Part shown: piece by piece, positions 8,084-19,411 of the stretch
Layout: each line of letters opens with the position of its first letter
Numbering within the stretch: the stretch's first letter is position 1
Source of the DNA: Porphyra umbilicalis
Taxonomy: Eukaryota > Rhodophyta > Bangiophyceae > Bangiales > Bangiaceae
Reading direction: 5' to 3'
Assembly (NCBI GenBank): GCA_002049455.2
Contig: KV918792.1
Coordinates: forward strand, 310,001-374,000
Length of the DNA: 64,000 nucleotides
The notes under the pieces: model-generated
Database searches by the model: none
The model's input: only the letters and a program-made list of their open reading frames with translations
Told to the model about the DNA's origin: nothing
Made by a program: the position numbers and the translations under genes

Positions 8084-10860
8084 TTATTTCCTGGACCGCT
8101 CCTCCGAAAACGTGCACGGACTGGCGTGACTTCGTGTACAAGACAAGGGCAGCGTTGCTCCAGGAAACTTCTCTGGGGAGATTGTAGGAAAAGAAACCAG
8201 CGTCCTGACGCAATCCTTCTTTGGGAGCAGCACGGGGCACGATGCCAGAAGAAGCTCGCATGCACATCCGGAGGATAGTTTTCCGAAGAGCACGTCGACT
8301 TTTGTGCAGGTCAGGCCCATGCACAGTCTTTTGTTCTTCTGCTACAGCTGCACATGCAAGATGCTCACGCGAACGTTCATCTGCCTATTGCGCAACACTA
8401 TCTCCCGGTCTCTTACGGTGATGTTCCTCGCCATTTTTCAGCATGCGCGTCCGGAGGATAGTTTCGCCAAGAGCACGTCGCTTTTTGTGCCGGTCAGGCC
8501 CATACACAATCTTGTGTGCTTCCGCTGCAGCTTCACATTCAAGAAGCTCATGCGAACGTTCCTCTGTCTATTGCGCAACTTTATCTCCCGGTTTTTTACG
8601 GAGATGTTCCTCGCTATTTTTCAGAGCACGGTCCCAGAGAAAGACGCTCAGATTTACGAGCAGCAAACCCCCAGAGAGTTCTTCACGCAAAGTCACAGTA
8701 CCCTCCCACACAATGTATGGCACGATCACCTCCTGCCATTCTTGTCGGGATTGCCAGCAGAAACGAAATTTATATGACACTGAGAAACAATAAAGAATAC
8801 TAGTGATAAAAGTAGAGAACAGCAACGGGTGCGTGCTCATCTTGCCCACCGAGGGGGACGTGGTACAGGGATCGCCAGACAGTGCTCTACTTACTCTCGT
8901 CCAAGTGGACGAGCGGGACGGTTGTATCTTTGTTCACGTGGCGAGAACACCCTCATGGATCATTATTCTGTGGACACCACGCAGCGTGTGGCACAGAGAC
9001 CAACCAATAGTCTGAGTCCTCATCAGATAGATTCATGTCACCGGCCTTCAGGTCTTTGAGCTCATCGCGCATGCAGCGGACAACGCTCTTGCGTGCCTCA
9101 GGGCTCTCCGGGCATAAGAACTTGGGATACTCGGCATCATCCACATACTTATTCAAGCAAGCCGCGGCACATTCACGAACGAAAGTCCGCACCTTGCTTG
9201 GGTCGCACAACAGGAGCCCTCCTACGATGGACGCGGCTGCTCCATTCAAGTCCAGAGGTCGCTCCATTTACTGGTCACCGTCCTGCAGTTTCAGGCGGTA
9301 CCCAATGCTGCTTGCACTACCGAGGGCCGCTGGCACCTCTGCTTGAGAAGCGTCATTCACACCGCCGGCCAGAACAACATGTTCAGATGTGGCCTACTTG
9401 ACATCAGCGTCCAAGTAAACCCCTAGGATACGATAAGCCAACAGTCTTGGTGAGGCGCGTCGTCGATTGCATCGAGTACGTAGGCCCTGCCTCGACGCAG
9501 CTCTCACCTCACGGCTATTCTGGGACCATCCACTCGCACCGTAATCAATCTTTCAGACACATTTCTCAATGGCCCTGTTCACAACAGCACTGAGGGGGCG
9601 AGTTCTGTCTCGATTGGGGCCTTCCAGCTGCCCAGTGGGCGCTGGCCATGACAAGCAGTCATGTTCAGGCGAGTCTGCTGCGCTGCCACTCGTACCAGGG
9701 TTCACGGATCCATTGCGTATCTTCTTGAGCATGGCTTGGCCATACCTGGTAAACAGGCTGCTCACTTCATTTTGCAGAGGGTGATATCCAATGGTAAGAA
9801 CAAGTGTACACGGGGCGAGGCGGACGTACGGAGGTGCGCACGAGCGTCCATCGCCGAGCATTGAGGAGAGGTCGTATGTGGGCGAAAAAATACAAGAGGT
9901 ACAACAAAGCGGCAGCAGAGCAGATTACACACGAGCATTACGCTCGTATTCAACACCGCGGTACCACGTACCCCGTGAGCGCTCCACACGCTATGAAAAA
10001 GGGCGGCGCCGACGGCAGGCGAGTTCGGACCCTGTGGGCTCTGCAGGGCGCCGTTGTGACCTTCAGCGTCACTTTCAGCCGTCGCAGTGCACGCACCCAA
10101 GTGGATGACTGCGATCTGTCATCCATCGAAATCAGTCGCAGGTGACAGACTGACCCAGGCCGATCGTTCTTCAGAGCCGAGTGTAAAAACATGTCCACGT
10201 CTCGCTCATTTGTCAGTCCGTTCAACAAGCGCTGCGCGTTGCGCTGCGCCGAACGCCGCGCTCTATCAGCTTGTGTGCCGGGCAATCTTCGCCCGCACTC
10301 ACCTCATACATATCCGGGAGACGACGGATTTCATGTGAGACCACCGCAAGCTCAAAAACGTTATCCACATACTGTCGCCCTGGAAAACGTACGATCATTA
10401 GAGACAAATGGTGCATGCAGAGTGCGGCACAGTCCTGCAGATTGACGCCGCGCCTAGAGATACTGACAGACTGCTCACGGCAGCCCCAGAGGATACCAAA
10501 CACTGACCTCCACTTATCGTGCCTGGGGGGTATGCGTACTCGAAATACCTGAGGTGGTTCCTCTCAAGAATGGCCAGTTGCTGATTAATAATTCCATGCG
10601 GAGATATCGCGTCATCCGGTTGCTTGATGGTGGCGGACGCGTGAGCTCGATTTGACGGCCGCCGCCCTCCACGCCCCAGCCGAACCTCGCGGCGCCACAC
10701 GTTTGCGGGGTCGCCGCTGCGGAGCGTCTCAGGGAGGGGGCGCCAGTGGCACACAGGTGAGGAGGGCCGCGCCAGTTTTGTGTGCGTGCGGGCAGCAAGG
10801 GCTAGTTTTGGACGAGGCGCTCGTGAGGTTTTGCGGGCGTGGCGCCCGATGCATGCCATC
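8084..10860 (-). pseudogene. decayed minus-strand coding sequence, possibly 3' part of a transposase gene
   Basis: Short minus-strand frames with protein-like composition lie in a row, separated by stops and frame changes: near 10.2-10.65 kb (ISPHGIINQQLAILERNHLR; GRQYVDNVFELAVVSHEIRR), 10.0-10.3 kb (LLNGLTNERDVDMFLHSALK), 9.55-9.85 kb (LQNEVSSLFTRYGQAMLKKI) and 8.95-9.27 kb (MERPLDLNGAAASIVGG; YVDDAEYPKFLCPESPEARK). Even coding character on one strand and the matching orientation suggest they continue the transposase-like ORF at 12892-14139, with 10.87-12.8 kb inserted between. None of the pieces can be assigned to a family on its own, so this is inference; they may come from more than one gene. 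Confidence 0.35.
8258..8623. repeat. 183-bp tandem duplication
   Basis: GCATGCACATCCGGAGGATA at 8258 recurs as GCATGCGCGTCCGGAGGATA at 8441, and the copies align without gaps to 8440 and 8623. The 183-bp unit (61 codons) has diverged by roughly one sixth with length conserved. On the minus strand both copies read a charged segment (SEEHLRKKPGD / GEEHHRKRPGD) with a TAG at the same place in each. On the plus strand both copies are open in the frame that begins at 8304. Confidence 0.75.
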
Positions 10861-11089
10861 GTGTCGTCGACGTCGCATGCCCCTCTTTGTCTTCACGACT
10901 TCTTTCTCCAAACCCTCACCCTTTTACGCTCTGGTCTGTTATTCTTTTCCCTTTGAGACACCTCGATCCACACTCGCGTGCCCTCCCCCCTCCACGTTCA
11001 CATAGAGAGGCAGACATTTGTGACAGCTCCCACGCTCGCCATCGCGTGATATTAACTTACCCCCAGTGCGGTACGGACCTCACTCATTA

Positions 11090-11775
11090 GTCGGCCACCT
11101 TCGGGATGGTCGGCTGGATCACGGCCAACCCCTTTGCTGGGCTGGGCCGCGTATCCACGCCGTTAACATGGGCGACCCTTTCGTGTGGGCGCCCGCCGAC
11201 GGCGAGAGAGCGCCGCCTCTTTGGTAAGGCGGCCGCAGGACACTGTTTGAGCCGCCTTTGGACAGGCGGCCCCGGAGAAAACCTGAGTCGGCCACCTTCG
11301 GGGAGGCCGGCTGGATCGCTGCCCGCCCCTCTTCTGGGCAGGGCCGCGTATTCTCGCCGTCGGCGTCCGTCCCCCTTTCGTGTGGGCGCCGACCGGCATC
11401 GCGAGAGAGCCGCCTCTGATCAGGCTTCCCCACGACACTATTTGGGCCACCTCTGGACAGGCGGCCCCGGTGCAAACCTGAGTCGGCCACCTTCGGGGAG
11501 GCCGGCTGGATCGCGGCCCGGCCCTCTGCTGGGCAGAGCTGCGTATCCCTGCCGTCGGCGTGGGCACTCCTTTTGTGCGGGCGCCCGCCCGCGGTGTGAG
11601 AGGGCCGCCTCTTTTAATTGTTGGGCCTAGGAAACTGTTTGGATCGCCTCTGTAGACAGGCGGCCCTAGTGCAAACCTCAGTCGCCTACCTGCGGGGATG
11701 CCGGCTGGATCGAGGCCCGTGCCTCTGCTGGTCAGGGCCGCGCTTGAGCACTGTCTGCTCAACCGCCGTTGAAAC
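11090..11775. repeat. tandem array of ~197-bp GC-rich units (3.5 copies)
   Basis: Units start with GTCGGCCACCTTCGGG.. at 11090, 11287 and 11482, with a shorter fourth at 11681 (GTCGCCTACCTGCGGG). Spacings are 197, 195 and 199 bp. Each unit carries GGCTGGATCG near its start and, near its end, a hairpin-like GCCGCCT-TTGGAC-AGGCGGC that is perfect in the first unit and degraded in later ones. Confidence 0.85.
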
Positions 11776-11852
11776 ATTACGACCACAGCGCTGTATGATC
11801 ATTTTCCGACGCGAGAATAAGCCGCGTCCGGATCAGTCGGGCCACTCTTGGT

Positions 11853-12863
11853 ATGTCAAAGCACGGTAGTCCGCCGAGTCCCGACGGCGACGCCGTCGCA
11901 ATGAGCGGATCGGATGAGGTTGCGGGGCGTGGTTTTAACTATGCGCGCGGTCAGCGGCGCCGCTTAGGCCGGGCCCCAGCAAACGCGGCTCGCCTGGCGG
12001 CTGAAGCTTTGCAGATCGCCCAAGCCGCGGCAGCAGCGGCCGATGCTTTGCAAGGCCCACGGCCAGACGAAGCCCTGCCAGCGGCTCGGCGGGGTGACCC
12101 TGGGCCTTGCCTGTTCGAGCCGAAGTGGGGTGGTTCGGACTGCGGCCGGTCGGGCCCGAAAGATCTTCCAAGCCTCCCTGCTGCAGTCGCGGCGTCGCGC
12201 GGACAGAAGGCAGCCGTCGCGGCGTCTGGCGGGCACGCGGATCGCACGCGGCCCGTTGGGCAGCGTCGAACACCGTTGTCGGAGCTGGCATCGGCGCAGA
12301 CTCATCACGCTATTATATCAGGCCCTGCTGCACCAGCGCTTCAAACTCCATTCGTGTCCGTCATCCAAGATGCTCGCGGCACTCTCATTAGCTGCGTCGG
12401 AGGGCTGTCAACTGGACAGCTCACAATGGCGCTAGCTGCGCTCGAAATTGCTGGCCGGCGCTTTCGTCCCGACGCGAGGCGCCTTGATTTTATGCGGGGC
12501 TGTTCATTGGGATGTGGAAACGTGGCGGGCCTTGATTCGACCATGGCGGGAACTGTAAGCATTCTACAAGGAGGCGGCTCCGTCGCGCAGGCAGCCCGAT
12601 TTCTACTCAAAGGCCACTCGTCGCACGCCTGCGACGGAGCGTACTGCAGGGCGCCGCGTCCCTCGTGTGTACTGGTGGACTCGCCTTCTGAGCAACAAGT
12701 GCGGCTGCTACCCCGCCGTTCCCACCTCTGTAAGCGACACGCCTTGCTGTCACCGTCTCAGGGCCTTCATTCGCCCTCGCCTTCAAAGCGGCAACGCCGT
12801 CACTCTCGGCCACCGATCGCGGTACCTGACGGTGCTTGGTGGAAGTCTTCAGTGCGGACATGA
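11853..12863 (+). CDS. hypothetical Ala/Arg-rich ORF
   Basis: 336 codons beginning MSKHGSPPSPDGDAVAMSGS. The first 60 residues include an RGQRRRLGR basic patch and an alanine-rich helical segment (EALQIAQAAAAAADALQ). The middle has QTPFVSVIQDARGTLISCVG and a Cys-bearing stretch (DFMRGCSLGCGNVAG), which could be a small folded domain; the end is Arg/Ser/Pro-rich. No known family. It lies directly after the ~197-bp repeat array and tail-to-tail with the transposase-like ORF (28 bp gap). Antisense frames of 98-118 codons are also open, as usual in GC-rich DNA, so a chance ORF cannot be excluded. Confidence 0.35.
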   Translation: MSKHGSPPSPDGDAVAMSGSDEVAGRGFNYARGQRRRLGRAPANAARLAAEALQIAQAAAAAADALQGPRPDEALPAARRGDPGPCLFEPKWGGSDCGRSGPKDLPSLPAAVAASRGQKAAVAASGGHADRTRPVGQRRTPLSELASAQTHHAIISGPAAPALQTPFVSVIQDARGTLISCVGGLSTGQLTMALAALEIAGRRFRPDARRLDFMRGCSLGCGNVAGLDSTMAGTVSILQGGGSVAQAARFLLKGHSSHACDGAYCRAPRPSCVLVDSPSEQQVRLLPRRSHLCKRHALLSPSQGLHSPSPSKRQRRHSRPPIAVPDGAWWKSSVRT

Positions 12864-12891
12864 TGGCAGCTGTTCTCTCTTGCACTCTGGA

Positions 12892-14139
12892 TTATCGGGC
12901 GTCTTTGAAATCAAAAGAAGGGGTGCTGCTCATCGCGCGCTCCTTCCACTCACTCCTGGCCTTCGAGTGGACAATGTCGCAGCTGGTGCAGTGCTCAACT
13001 CCAGGAGCTCCCACGCAGTTGCAGAACTTGGCATCCATAAGAAAATTAAACACGCCGATGCATAAGAATACCTGCACCACGATGTTCTCCTTCGAGTACG
13101 CTTCATAGACAGCAATACCCTCTTCGCTCATTAGGAGCATGTCCTCCACGACATGTCTCAGTAGAGCGTCAGGGTTTGCCGCAGGAGGCAAGTAGAAAAG
13201 TGGGCGTACAGAGAAGACACGGCCATCCAAACTCAGAGACGTGTACGCACCGTAGTACCCCTCTGAGCTCGCACGGCGTCGCTTGTACATGCTAAAATCA
13301 TCACCGTCTAATGAGACGTACAGAGTGCGTGGGCCTTTCTCCTTCTGCCCATATTGGGCTTTCTCAGCCACTTGGTTCAGTTCGATCGGCTTCACTGCCG
13401 TCAAGAGCGTCCAGGAGTCCTTTTGGCACCTGGACGCGCTGCGCTCGGCACTAGCAAACACGCCTCCTGACCTCGTGAACCTCAAAGTGATCCTGCAATA
13501 GCCGTTAAAGCACGAAGCCCACGGCTCAGGAGTCTCAAACACATTAAGGACCTCAAGCAGCCCCAGATAGCCCCCAACTCGGGTTGTGCTCTGGGAAGCG
13601 TACCATGCCTCTGAGATAGAGACGTCGCCATCGGATGCAATTGCTGTATTTTCCAATCGGGCCTGAAACCTTGTGTTGTCATCCAAAGAGACAGAGACAA
13701 TGCATCTGATACCGTACATGTATCCATCTCTGAAAAAGCCGTTCTGGAAGTTGAAACGAGCCGGATCCCTGGCCGCCACTGTCTGAAAGAACTTTACAGA
13801 GCGCTGAGCAGTTCCGGCGCGTGCATTCCCTTCGCGATGGAACAGAGCCGCTGTCACTGTGTCCCCAAAGTCCCTCTTTATGTGCACAGGGAGCCGAATG
13901 TAGGACACAGTAACGTCAGGCAGCTTGCGGAGGGTCTTTCCTTTGCCAAAGGGTAGCTGCCGCGTCGTCAACTCGCGTCTCAGCGGTATTGCGGAATTGA
14001 ACAATTTCTTTCGCAACTGTTGTAAGCGGCACTTCGATGGCCACCTCTCCTTGGGGCTGAATGAGGTCTCTGCTTTGCGCATGATTTCGTGCTGCCGGAT
14101 TGTGATACGAGCTCGTCCAAAGCGGTAGCCAAAGCACAA
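12892..14139 (-). CDS. transposase-like ORF (CACTA/Tnp2-like by motif shape)
   Basis: 415 codons with natural amino-acid composition and no low complexity. The C-terminal third has the order seen in Tnp2/CACTA- and Plavaka-type transposases: LYVSLDGDDFSMYKRRRASS (acidic DGDD), a hydrophobic segment ending FYLPPAANPDALL, helical HVVEDMLLMSEEGIAVYEAY, FNFLMDAKF and a Cys-His cluster CNCVGAPGVEHCTSCDIVHS. In these families that series is the catalytic core with its Zn-binding insertion. The N-terminal half (IRLPVHIKRDFGDTVTAALF; YCRITLRFTRSG) is unfamiliar. The start is uncertain. The frame continues past the stop (VQERTAAIMSALKTSTK), so the gene looks broken. The family call is inference from motif pattern. 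Confidence 0.45.
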   Translation of the reverse strand: MCFGYRFGRARITIRQHEIMRKAETSFSPKERWPSKCRLQQLRKKLFNSAIPLRRELTTRQLPFGKGKTLRKLPDVTVSYIRLPVHIKRDFGDTVTAALFHREGNARAGTAQRSVKFFQTVAARDPARFNFQNGFFRDGYMYGIRCIVSVSLDDNTRFQARLENTAIASDGDVSISEAWYASQSTTRVGGYLGLLEVLNVFETPEPWASCFNGYCRITLRFTRSGGVFASAERSASRCQKDSWTLLTAVKPIELNQVAEKAQYGQKEKGPRTLYVSLDGDDFSMYKRRRASSEGYYGAYTSLSLDGRVFSVRPLFYLPPAANPDALLRHVVEDMLLMSEEGIAVYEAYSKENIVVQVFLCIGVFNFLMDAKFCNCVGAPGVEHCTSCDIVHSKARSEWKERAMSSTPSFDFKDAR

Positions 14140-15980
14140 GAGTTCCCGGCGATTCGCAAACTGTGGAGGTTGTCGTTCTTCTTAACTGGAGATGTCTGTA
14201 TCGTCCGAAGGACACCCATCAGGCTCAGAGTCTGAGGACATGACTACATCTTGGGAGCCCTCCGCAGCGGCTGTGTGTGACAGCGTTACTCCGAACGGGC
14301 TCGGGTTCTCCGTCACACAGATGCTTCAAGACTCCTCTATGATCATAGCTTTCGAACAAATAGTACACGTGGCCCGTTGCGACTGAAGATGCCGGAGGTC
14401 TCCATCGGCAAGGTCGAAGAACGCGGAGCCTCGAGGTCCACGCCTGCAACGCTTCATCGTCTCGTCATGCACTGTCTTTTAGACGACCTATCAACACGCA
14501 GAAGCGCAGTTCGGATCTCAGTAACAGGCACCTAAACGTATAGAATGTCAAACGTATTCGCAGGGAGGCGCTCACGGGGCGGGTCTGTGGACGTTGCAAC
14601 GTAAGACAAAGGCATCAATGAATTCGAGAGCGCTGCCTGCGATGCCGCGTGTCGGCCAGGAATGGTGCCGGACGCCGTGGTGCCAGCTTGAGTGACTGGC
14701 ACTCAACCCAACCGACGACAGGGGGGGGAGAACCAAGCAGAATCAATACGGATCAGACCGGTCGAAGAACGACAGGACGCTTGCTACTCTGCCAAGTACG
14801 AACAGAATCCGAGCAAGCAGGTCTCCACGCACTTTGACTGTCCTGTGGCAAAACAAGAGCCCAACACCGGTCAGCCGCGTGGGCTACGTGCTAGCAAGAA
14901 TCTAATTCGTCGTTATGCATAGAGTCCTGAAGCTGGTCCCCTGCTTGAGCCGAACGAACCACCCGTGCAGCGTCCTACATCTTCGAGCGACGGACGATCG
15001 CAGAACTGGAACGTGCGCCGATCTCGAAAACGAGTGACAGAAAGCTCGCACAGACAATCGCATAGATTTTCTACTGCTCTGCTCATGGATTGTTCCCACG
15101 GACTATCCACCGTGCAGTCCGCCTCTGATCCCAGGTCAGGTCGTAGGATTATCCCGGAGAACAAGACGAAAGGCGCCCGAGCAGAATTCTCCGAATTTTC
15201 CAACAGAAAGAACCTATGTCAATCCTGGGATGATTCCGGCGTGATATCGGGATCATCTGTCGCATATTTCTAGGAACTCCTTCGTATGCATCCGTAGATG
15301 GCTGTATGATAATTCAGCGGATAGTTCCAACCTGTGTGCAGGATTGACCTTGCTGCACGAAAAGGACTGTCCTGAGGACACCTCCGCAGACAGTCTCAAT
15401 TAGAGGGTCAATGACATCTTGACACGCTCGCCGATTCCACGCCGTCAAAATTTTAAAACCTATCGCTCCATGGCGGGAGGAGCGCGCCACTTTTGGTTCA
15501 CCGAGCTCGGCCGTCTGGTCGTTTCACTTCGCAGCCAGCTTGCAGGGTCTTGCGCGAGCGCGCGCTTTCAGGCTGGCCCACGGGCTGCCGTTCGCACCAT
15601 CCAACGCGGGCGTCTAGCGCCACCGAGACCCGGCCATGGAGCTTGGGTCCGGCCAATCACCGTCGGACCTGCTGGGAGCACGCATGCGCGGGGACGGGGG
15701 AGACGCGGTGACCTGGACCTCCCAGCTGTGATGACACGGCCTCGGACATCACCCAGGGTTTGCCTCCATCCTGCTTCACGCTTGCTTTCCCGTGCCTTCG
15801 TTGCCGCTCGACCCCCCCCCCCCCTACACCAGCGAGCCCCGACTCGAGCCGTCAACACCACCCCCGCCACTCCCCGACGTCGCCCAGGCGCACGTGCGTG
15901 GAGAGGGGTGCCTCTCCTCCCCTTCCTCCACCAACGCCCCATCGTCGGTGCGCACCGCGCTGTCGTCATTTGCGGCCATC
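14140..15980. other. spacer, becoming GC-rich after 15.4 kb
   Basis: No convincing gene. 14140-15410 is of moderate GC and may hold the promoter side and end of the transposase-like element; clear terminal inverted repeats matching 7.9-8.1 kb were not found. 15420-15980 has overlapping low-complexity frames on both strands and probably holds the 5' region of the gene starting at 15981. Confidence 0.4.
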
Positions 15981-18900
15981 ATGGCCAAACAGACGATAGG
16001 CCAACTCGCGGAGCGCATGGCGTTCAGGCTCAGCCGCCGAGCCAGTAGAGAGCGGCCACCGACGCCCGCCGCCATCTGTCTCATTGCACAGTTCTTGGAG
16101 CTCGTGCACACCCTTACGGGCGACTACCCCATGATGAACTTCCACGTGCACGTGTCGGGCTTCGACAAAAGAGCCACATTTTCTGGACGCCGGTGATTGA
16201 AGGAAAGGCCGTACTGGACAGCTCCGCCGAAGGGGTGCCTGGCATGGTGTACCGGTACGTCGAGGCCGCTGGCGCCATGTCCGCCGGCGCGGCGACACGC
16301 GTCCCCTCCTCACGTGTCACGCGGCGGGCGAGCACGGGCTCGGGACGGGCCGAGGCATCTTCCTTGAGTGGGGCGGACGATGCGGGCCCTCCGCTACCAC
16401 GGGCCAAAGGTCGGCCGCTAGCGCCGGATGTGGGCTCGGCTCAATCCACATGTGACAAGGAGGTGACCAACGAGATTGAAGACAACAACCACGAGAATGA
16501 CGCCGAAGCCATGGCCGCCGCTGCGGCCGCGGCTATCGTCGACGCTGCCTTGGCTGAGGAAGACGACGGGGAAGAGGAACACGACAAGACCGCGGAAACT
16601 AACATCCGTGCCGCCGTTGGCAGCCTCGAATACCATGCTCTCGGGGGAGCGTGGTTGTCGTCCCCTGCCGCCGTTGCCACCGGTGGCACAAGCGGCTACA
16701 CTGCCGCCAAAGCCACCGGGGCGGTCACCGCCACCACGAGCATCGGGGCTGTCAGCGGCAACAACGGGAGAGCCGCCAACACCAGCGACAAGACGATCTC
16801 AATGGCGGCACGGTCGGTGACGATTGGGGACGGAGCTGCGTCGACCCCCGGTCGCGGCGCAGGCCCCCGCAACTGGAGGAACAACTCGGAGAAGGCGCCA
16901 ATCCTCAAGCGCCCACCCGCCGCGATAGCGGCGCCGGCCGCGACTGTCAAACTCGTTGACCGTCTGCTGGCCATTTGCAACGTCCGCACGCATCTACGCA
17001 CGCTGATGCCGTTGCTTGGAAAATCCATCGCCGACACAATCGGCATTGGTGTCGTCGGCGCTAAGAAACGACTCGAGTGGTGGCCGCGCCAGGACACCAA
17101 GAAGGTGTCGCCGCTGCGTGTCGAGCTGTCCTACGATCCCCGACTAAATATCGACAAGCAGACGCGCATGGACGCGTTTTCCCGGCCGATCAATGTGGAG
17201 CTGCCGAGCTTCTTTTGTCCACGCAACCACGTCTCGACCGACATCCAACTCGCGCACCTCATCTTCATGCTGCAGATGGAGGCGCCGGCCCGTCTGGCCT
17301 TCGACAGCTTCATGAAGATGCATTCCAAAAAGGAGCTCGGCGCGATGAGAACCACGCAGCAGCCACCTCATTTGGCGTCAATGGCGACGTTGCGAGCCGC
17401 ACCAAGGGCGGCTCCCTCCGCGGCTCAGCACGCCGCCCGACAATTCTTCCCTTTGCCTCCAGGTTCTACTTTTTCTTACACACCCGTACGACCACCCAAC
17501 CACGTATTGAAGGGGTCCAACCCGCCAAATCACCACACACGTATACCCCTACCCCTATTACTCGCGCCTCTACCGCCTCGGTCTCCCGCGCCGTCTTTTG
17601 CTGGTATCGACAAGTCGTTCCCTCGCAAAGCAAGAGCGGCTGCACCTGCGGCATCAAGTGCAGCAATGGAAGCCATGGCCGGTACACCATCTACTCCGGC
17701 AGCGTCAGCAAAGGCGAAAGCAAAGCGCCGGCCGAAGGCTGTCGTGCCGGCTGCGCGATCGACGTCAACAACCCGCAAGCCGCCGGCCAAGGTACCACCA
17801 CGAAAGGAAACGACGACACCTGCAGCAACTGTGGCGCCCTCTCCGAGAGAACCGCCAACAGCATCGGCGGCGCCACCGCCACCGACGCCGGCATCGGCAG
17901 ATCCACCACCCCCGCCCCTGGCGTCGGCGGCGCCACCACCCACGCCACCTTCTTTCTCAGCGTCGCTGCCCCCGCCGCGGACACTGGAGGCGTCACCGCC
18001 CTCACTGCCAACAGCGGCGGCGCAACTGTCCCCGCCACTGGCGGCGGCGGGCGCGCCACCACCTCTGTGGTCAGCATCGGCGCCGCCACCGCCGTCGCCG
18101 CCCATGTTGGCGGCACCACTACCCTTGCCGTCTACATTGTCGGCGCCCCTGCCATTACCGGCGGCAATGGCGGCGCCAACGCTGCCTCCCCAGGCCGCGG
18201 CGGCGCAACTGCCGCCGCCGCTGGCAACGACGGGCGCGCCACCACGCCAGGGATCAGCGTCGGCGCCGCCACCGCCGCAGCCGCCCGTGTTGGCGGCGAC
18301 ACCACTCTTGCCATCTACGTCGGCGGCGCCCCTGCCCCCACCGGCGGCAATGGCGGCGCCACTGCCGCCGCCCCAGGCAGCTTCGGCGGCACCAGCGCCC
18401 CACCCGCCCGTGCTGGTGGCGGCACCACCCTTGCCGCCAGCGTCGGCGGTGCCACTGCCCGGGCCCCCCACGGCGGTGGCGGATGCGGCTGGGATGGCGG
18501 CAGCCGACACAGTGGAGACGTTTTCGGCAAAGCTGCCGCGCCAAACGGTATCAACGAGCAGCAGCACATCGGACTTCCCCGTCGAGCAGGCCATGCGCAC
18601 TCGGTCGCTGCGGATCAATCCGTTCGAGCCAAGACGTGCTCAAGCGGCGGCCGCGGGGACATCAAAGAGATCCCCCCAGTCTGATGCTGCTTCGCTCTCC
18701 CCGTCGCTGGCCGCCCGGTTGCAATCCGACTCACCGGGCAGTCCACCGCCTTCCTCGGTCGACGGCGCGGCAGCGGTTATGCCACCGGCTCCTGTCGAAG
18801 TGGCTCAGCTTTCCGCCTACCAACTCCCTCACACAACCCCAGCTGACACGCCGCCACTTCCCAACCTTCCGAAGGGACCGGTCGCTCCAGTCGACTTGTC

Positions 18901-19411
18901 CGCAGCAACGACGTCGACAAGGCGGAGCACGCGAAGGGGACGAAGCGTGTCGTTTTTCAGGCACTCCACAACTGGCGAGCCCGTCAAGGAGGAGATTGAG
19001 GCGTCGCCGGCGTCCGCATCGCCGTCGTCGGATGACGCCTCTCCTGCTCGTACGAGGAAGCGGGCCCCGTCGCACCGACGCGAGGCAGCCGTCGAAGCAC
19101 GTGCGCCCTCCGTCGCGGCAGACGCATCTGCCGTCATGGTCGACACGCCGCCTGCTTTCAAGCGACCGCGTCGCTCCAGTGCGCGTTTGGTGCGGCGCGC
19201 CAACGATGAGGCCGTCGCAATGGTTCAGGAGCCACAGTCGGCGGTCGCGGCGCTGCCCGATAATGCCTCATGTCAGCTGCTCGGGCCGAGCGGCAAGATG
19301 GTTACCATGAAAAGGCTCGTCAAGAGCACTACCAGCGTCCATGGCGTACCGGTGGATCCTGATTGTGTCGTTGTTTGCGTGAATTCCGTGAAGGACATGC
19401 TTCTTCGATAG
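15981..19411 (+). CDS. large proline-rich protein of unknown function
   Basis: From the ATG at 15981 (GCCATCATGGCC) the frame reads MAKQTIGQLAERMAFRLSRR and a compact segment ending GDYPMMNFHVHVSGFDKRA. A +1 change near 16180 is then needed to reach FWTPVIEGKAVLDSS and a frame open to 19411 (~1,070 codons). So there is a frameshift, a sequencing error or a very short intron. Further on: low-complexity acidic region (EEDDGEEEHD); a folded domain around 16.93-17.35 kb (VKLVDRLLAICNVRTHLRTL; LEWWPRQDTKKVSPLRVELS; FFCPRNHVSTDIQLAHLIFM) that I do not recognise; a long Pro/Ala repeat region (17.8-18.5 kb, units like APPPLPSASAAPLPPPAAMA); basic nuclear-localisation-like patches (KRPRRSSARLVRR); and a conserved-looking tail (MKRLVKSTTSVHGVPVDPDC). 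Probably nuclear. It faces the decayed genes at 20.1-26.3 kb and may belong to the same mobile element (inference). Confidence 0.6.

Noticed and set aside
7900-15420. Terminal inverted repeats for the transposase-like element
   Set aside because: Loose resemblance between CTTGTTCCAGGATTATCCTG near 8.0 kb and the complement of 15.13-15.2 kb is too short and gapped to call as TIRs.
16696-19310. Several long alternative frames (up to 570 codons) on both strands inside the proline-rich gene
   Set aside because: They consist of Arg/His- or Gly/Ala-rich low complexity produced by frame-shifted reading of the Pro/Ala repeat; only the frame ending at 19411 contains ordinary globular segments.
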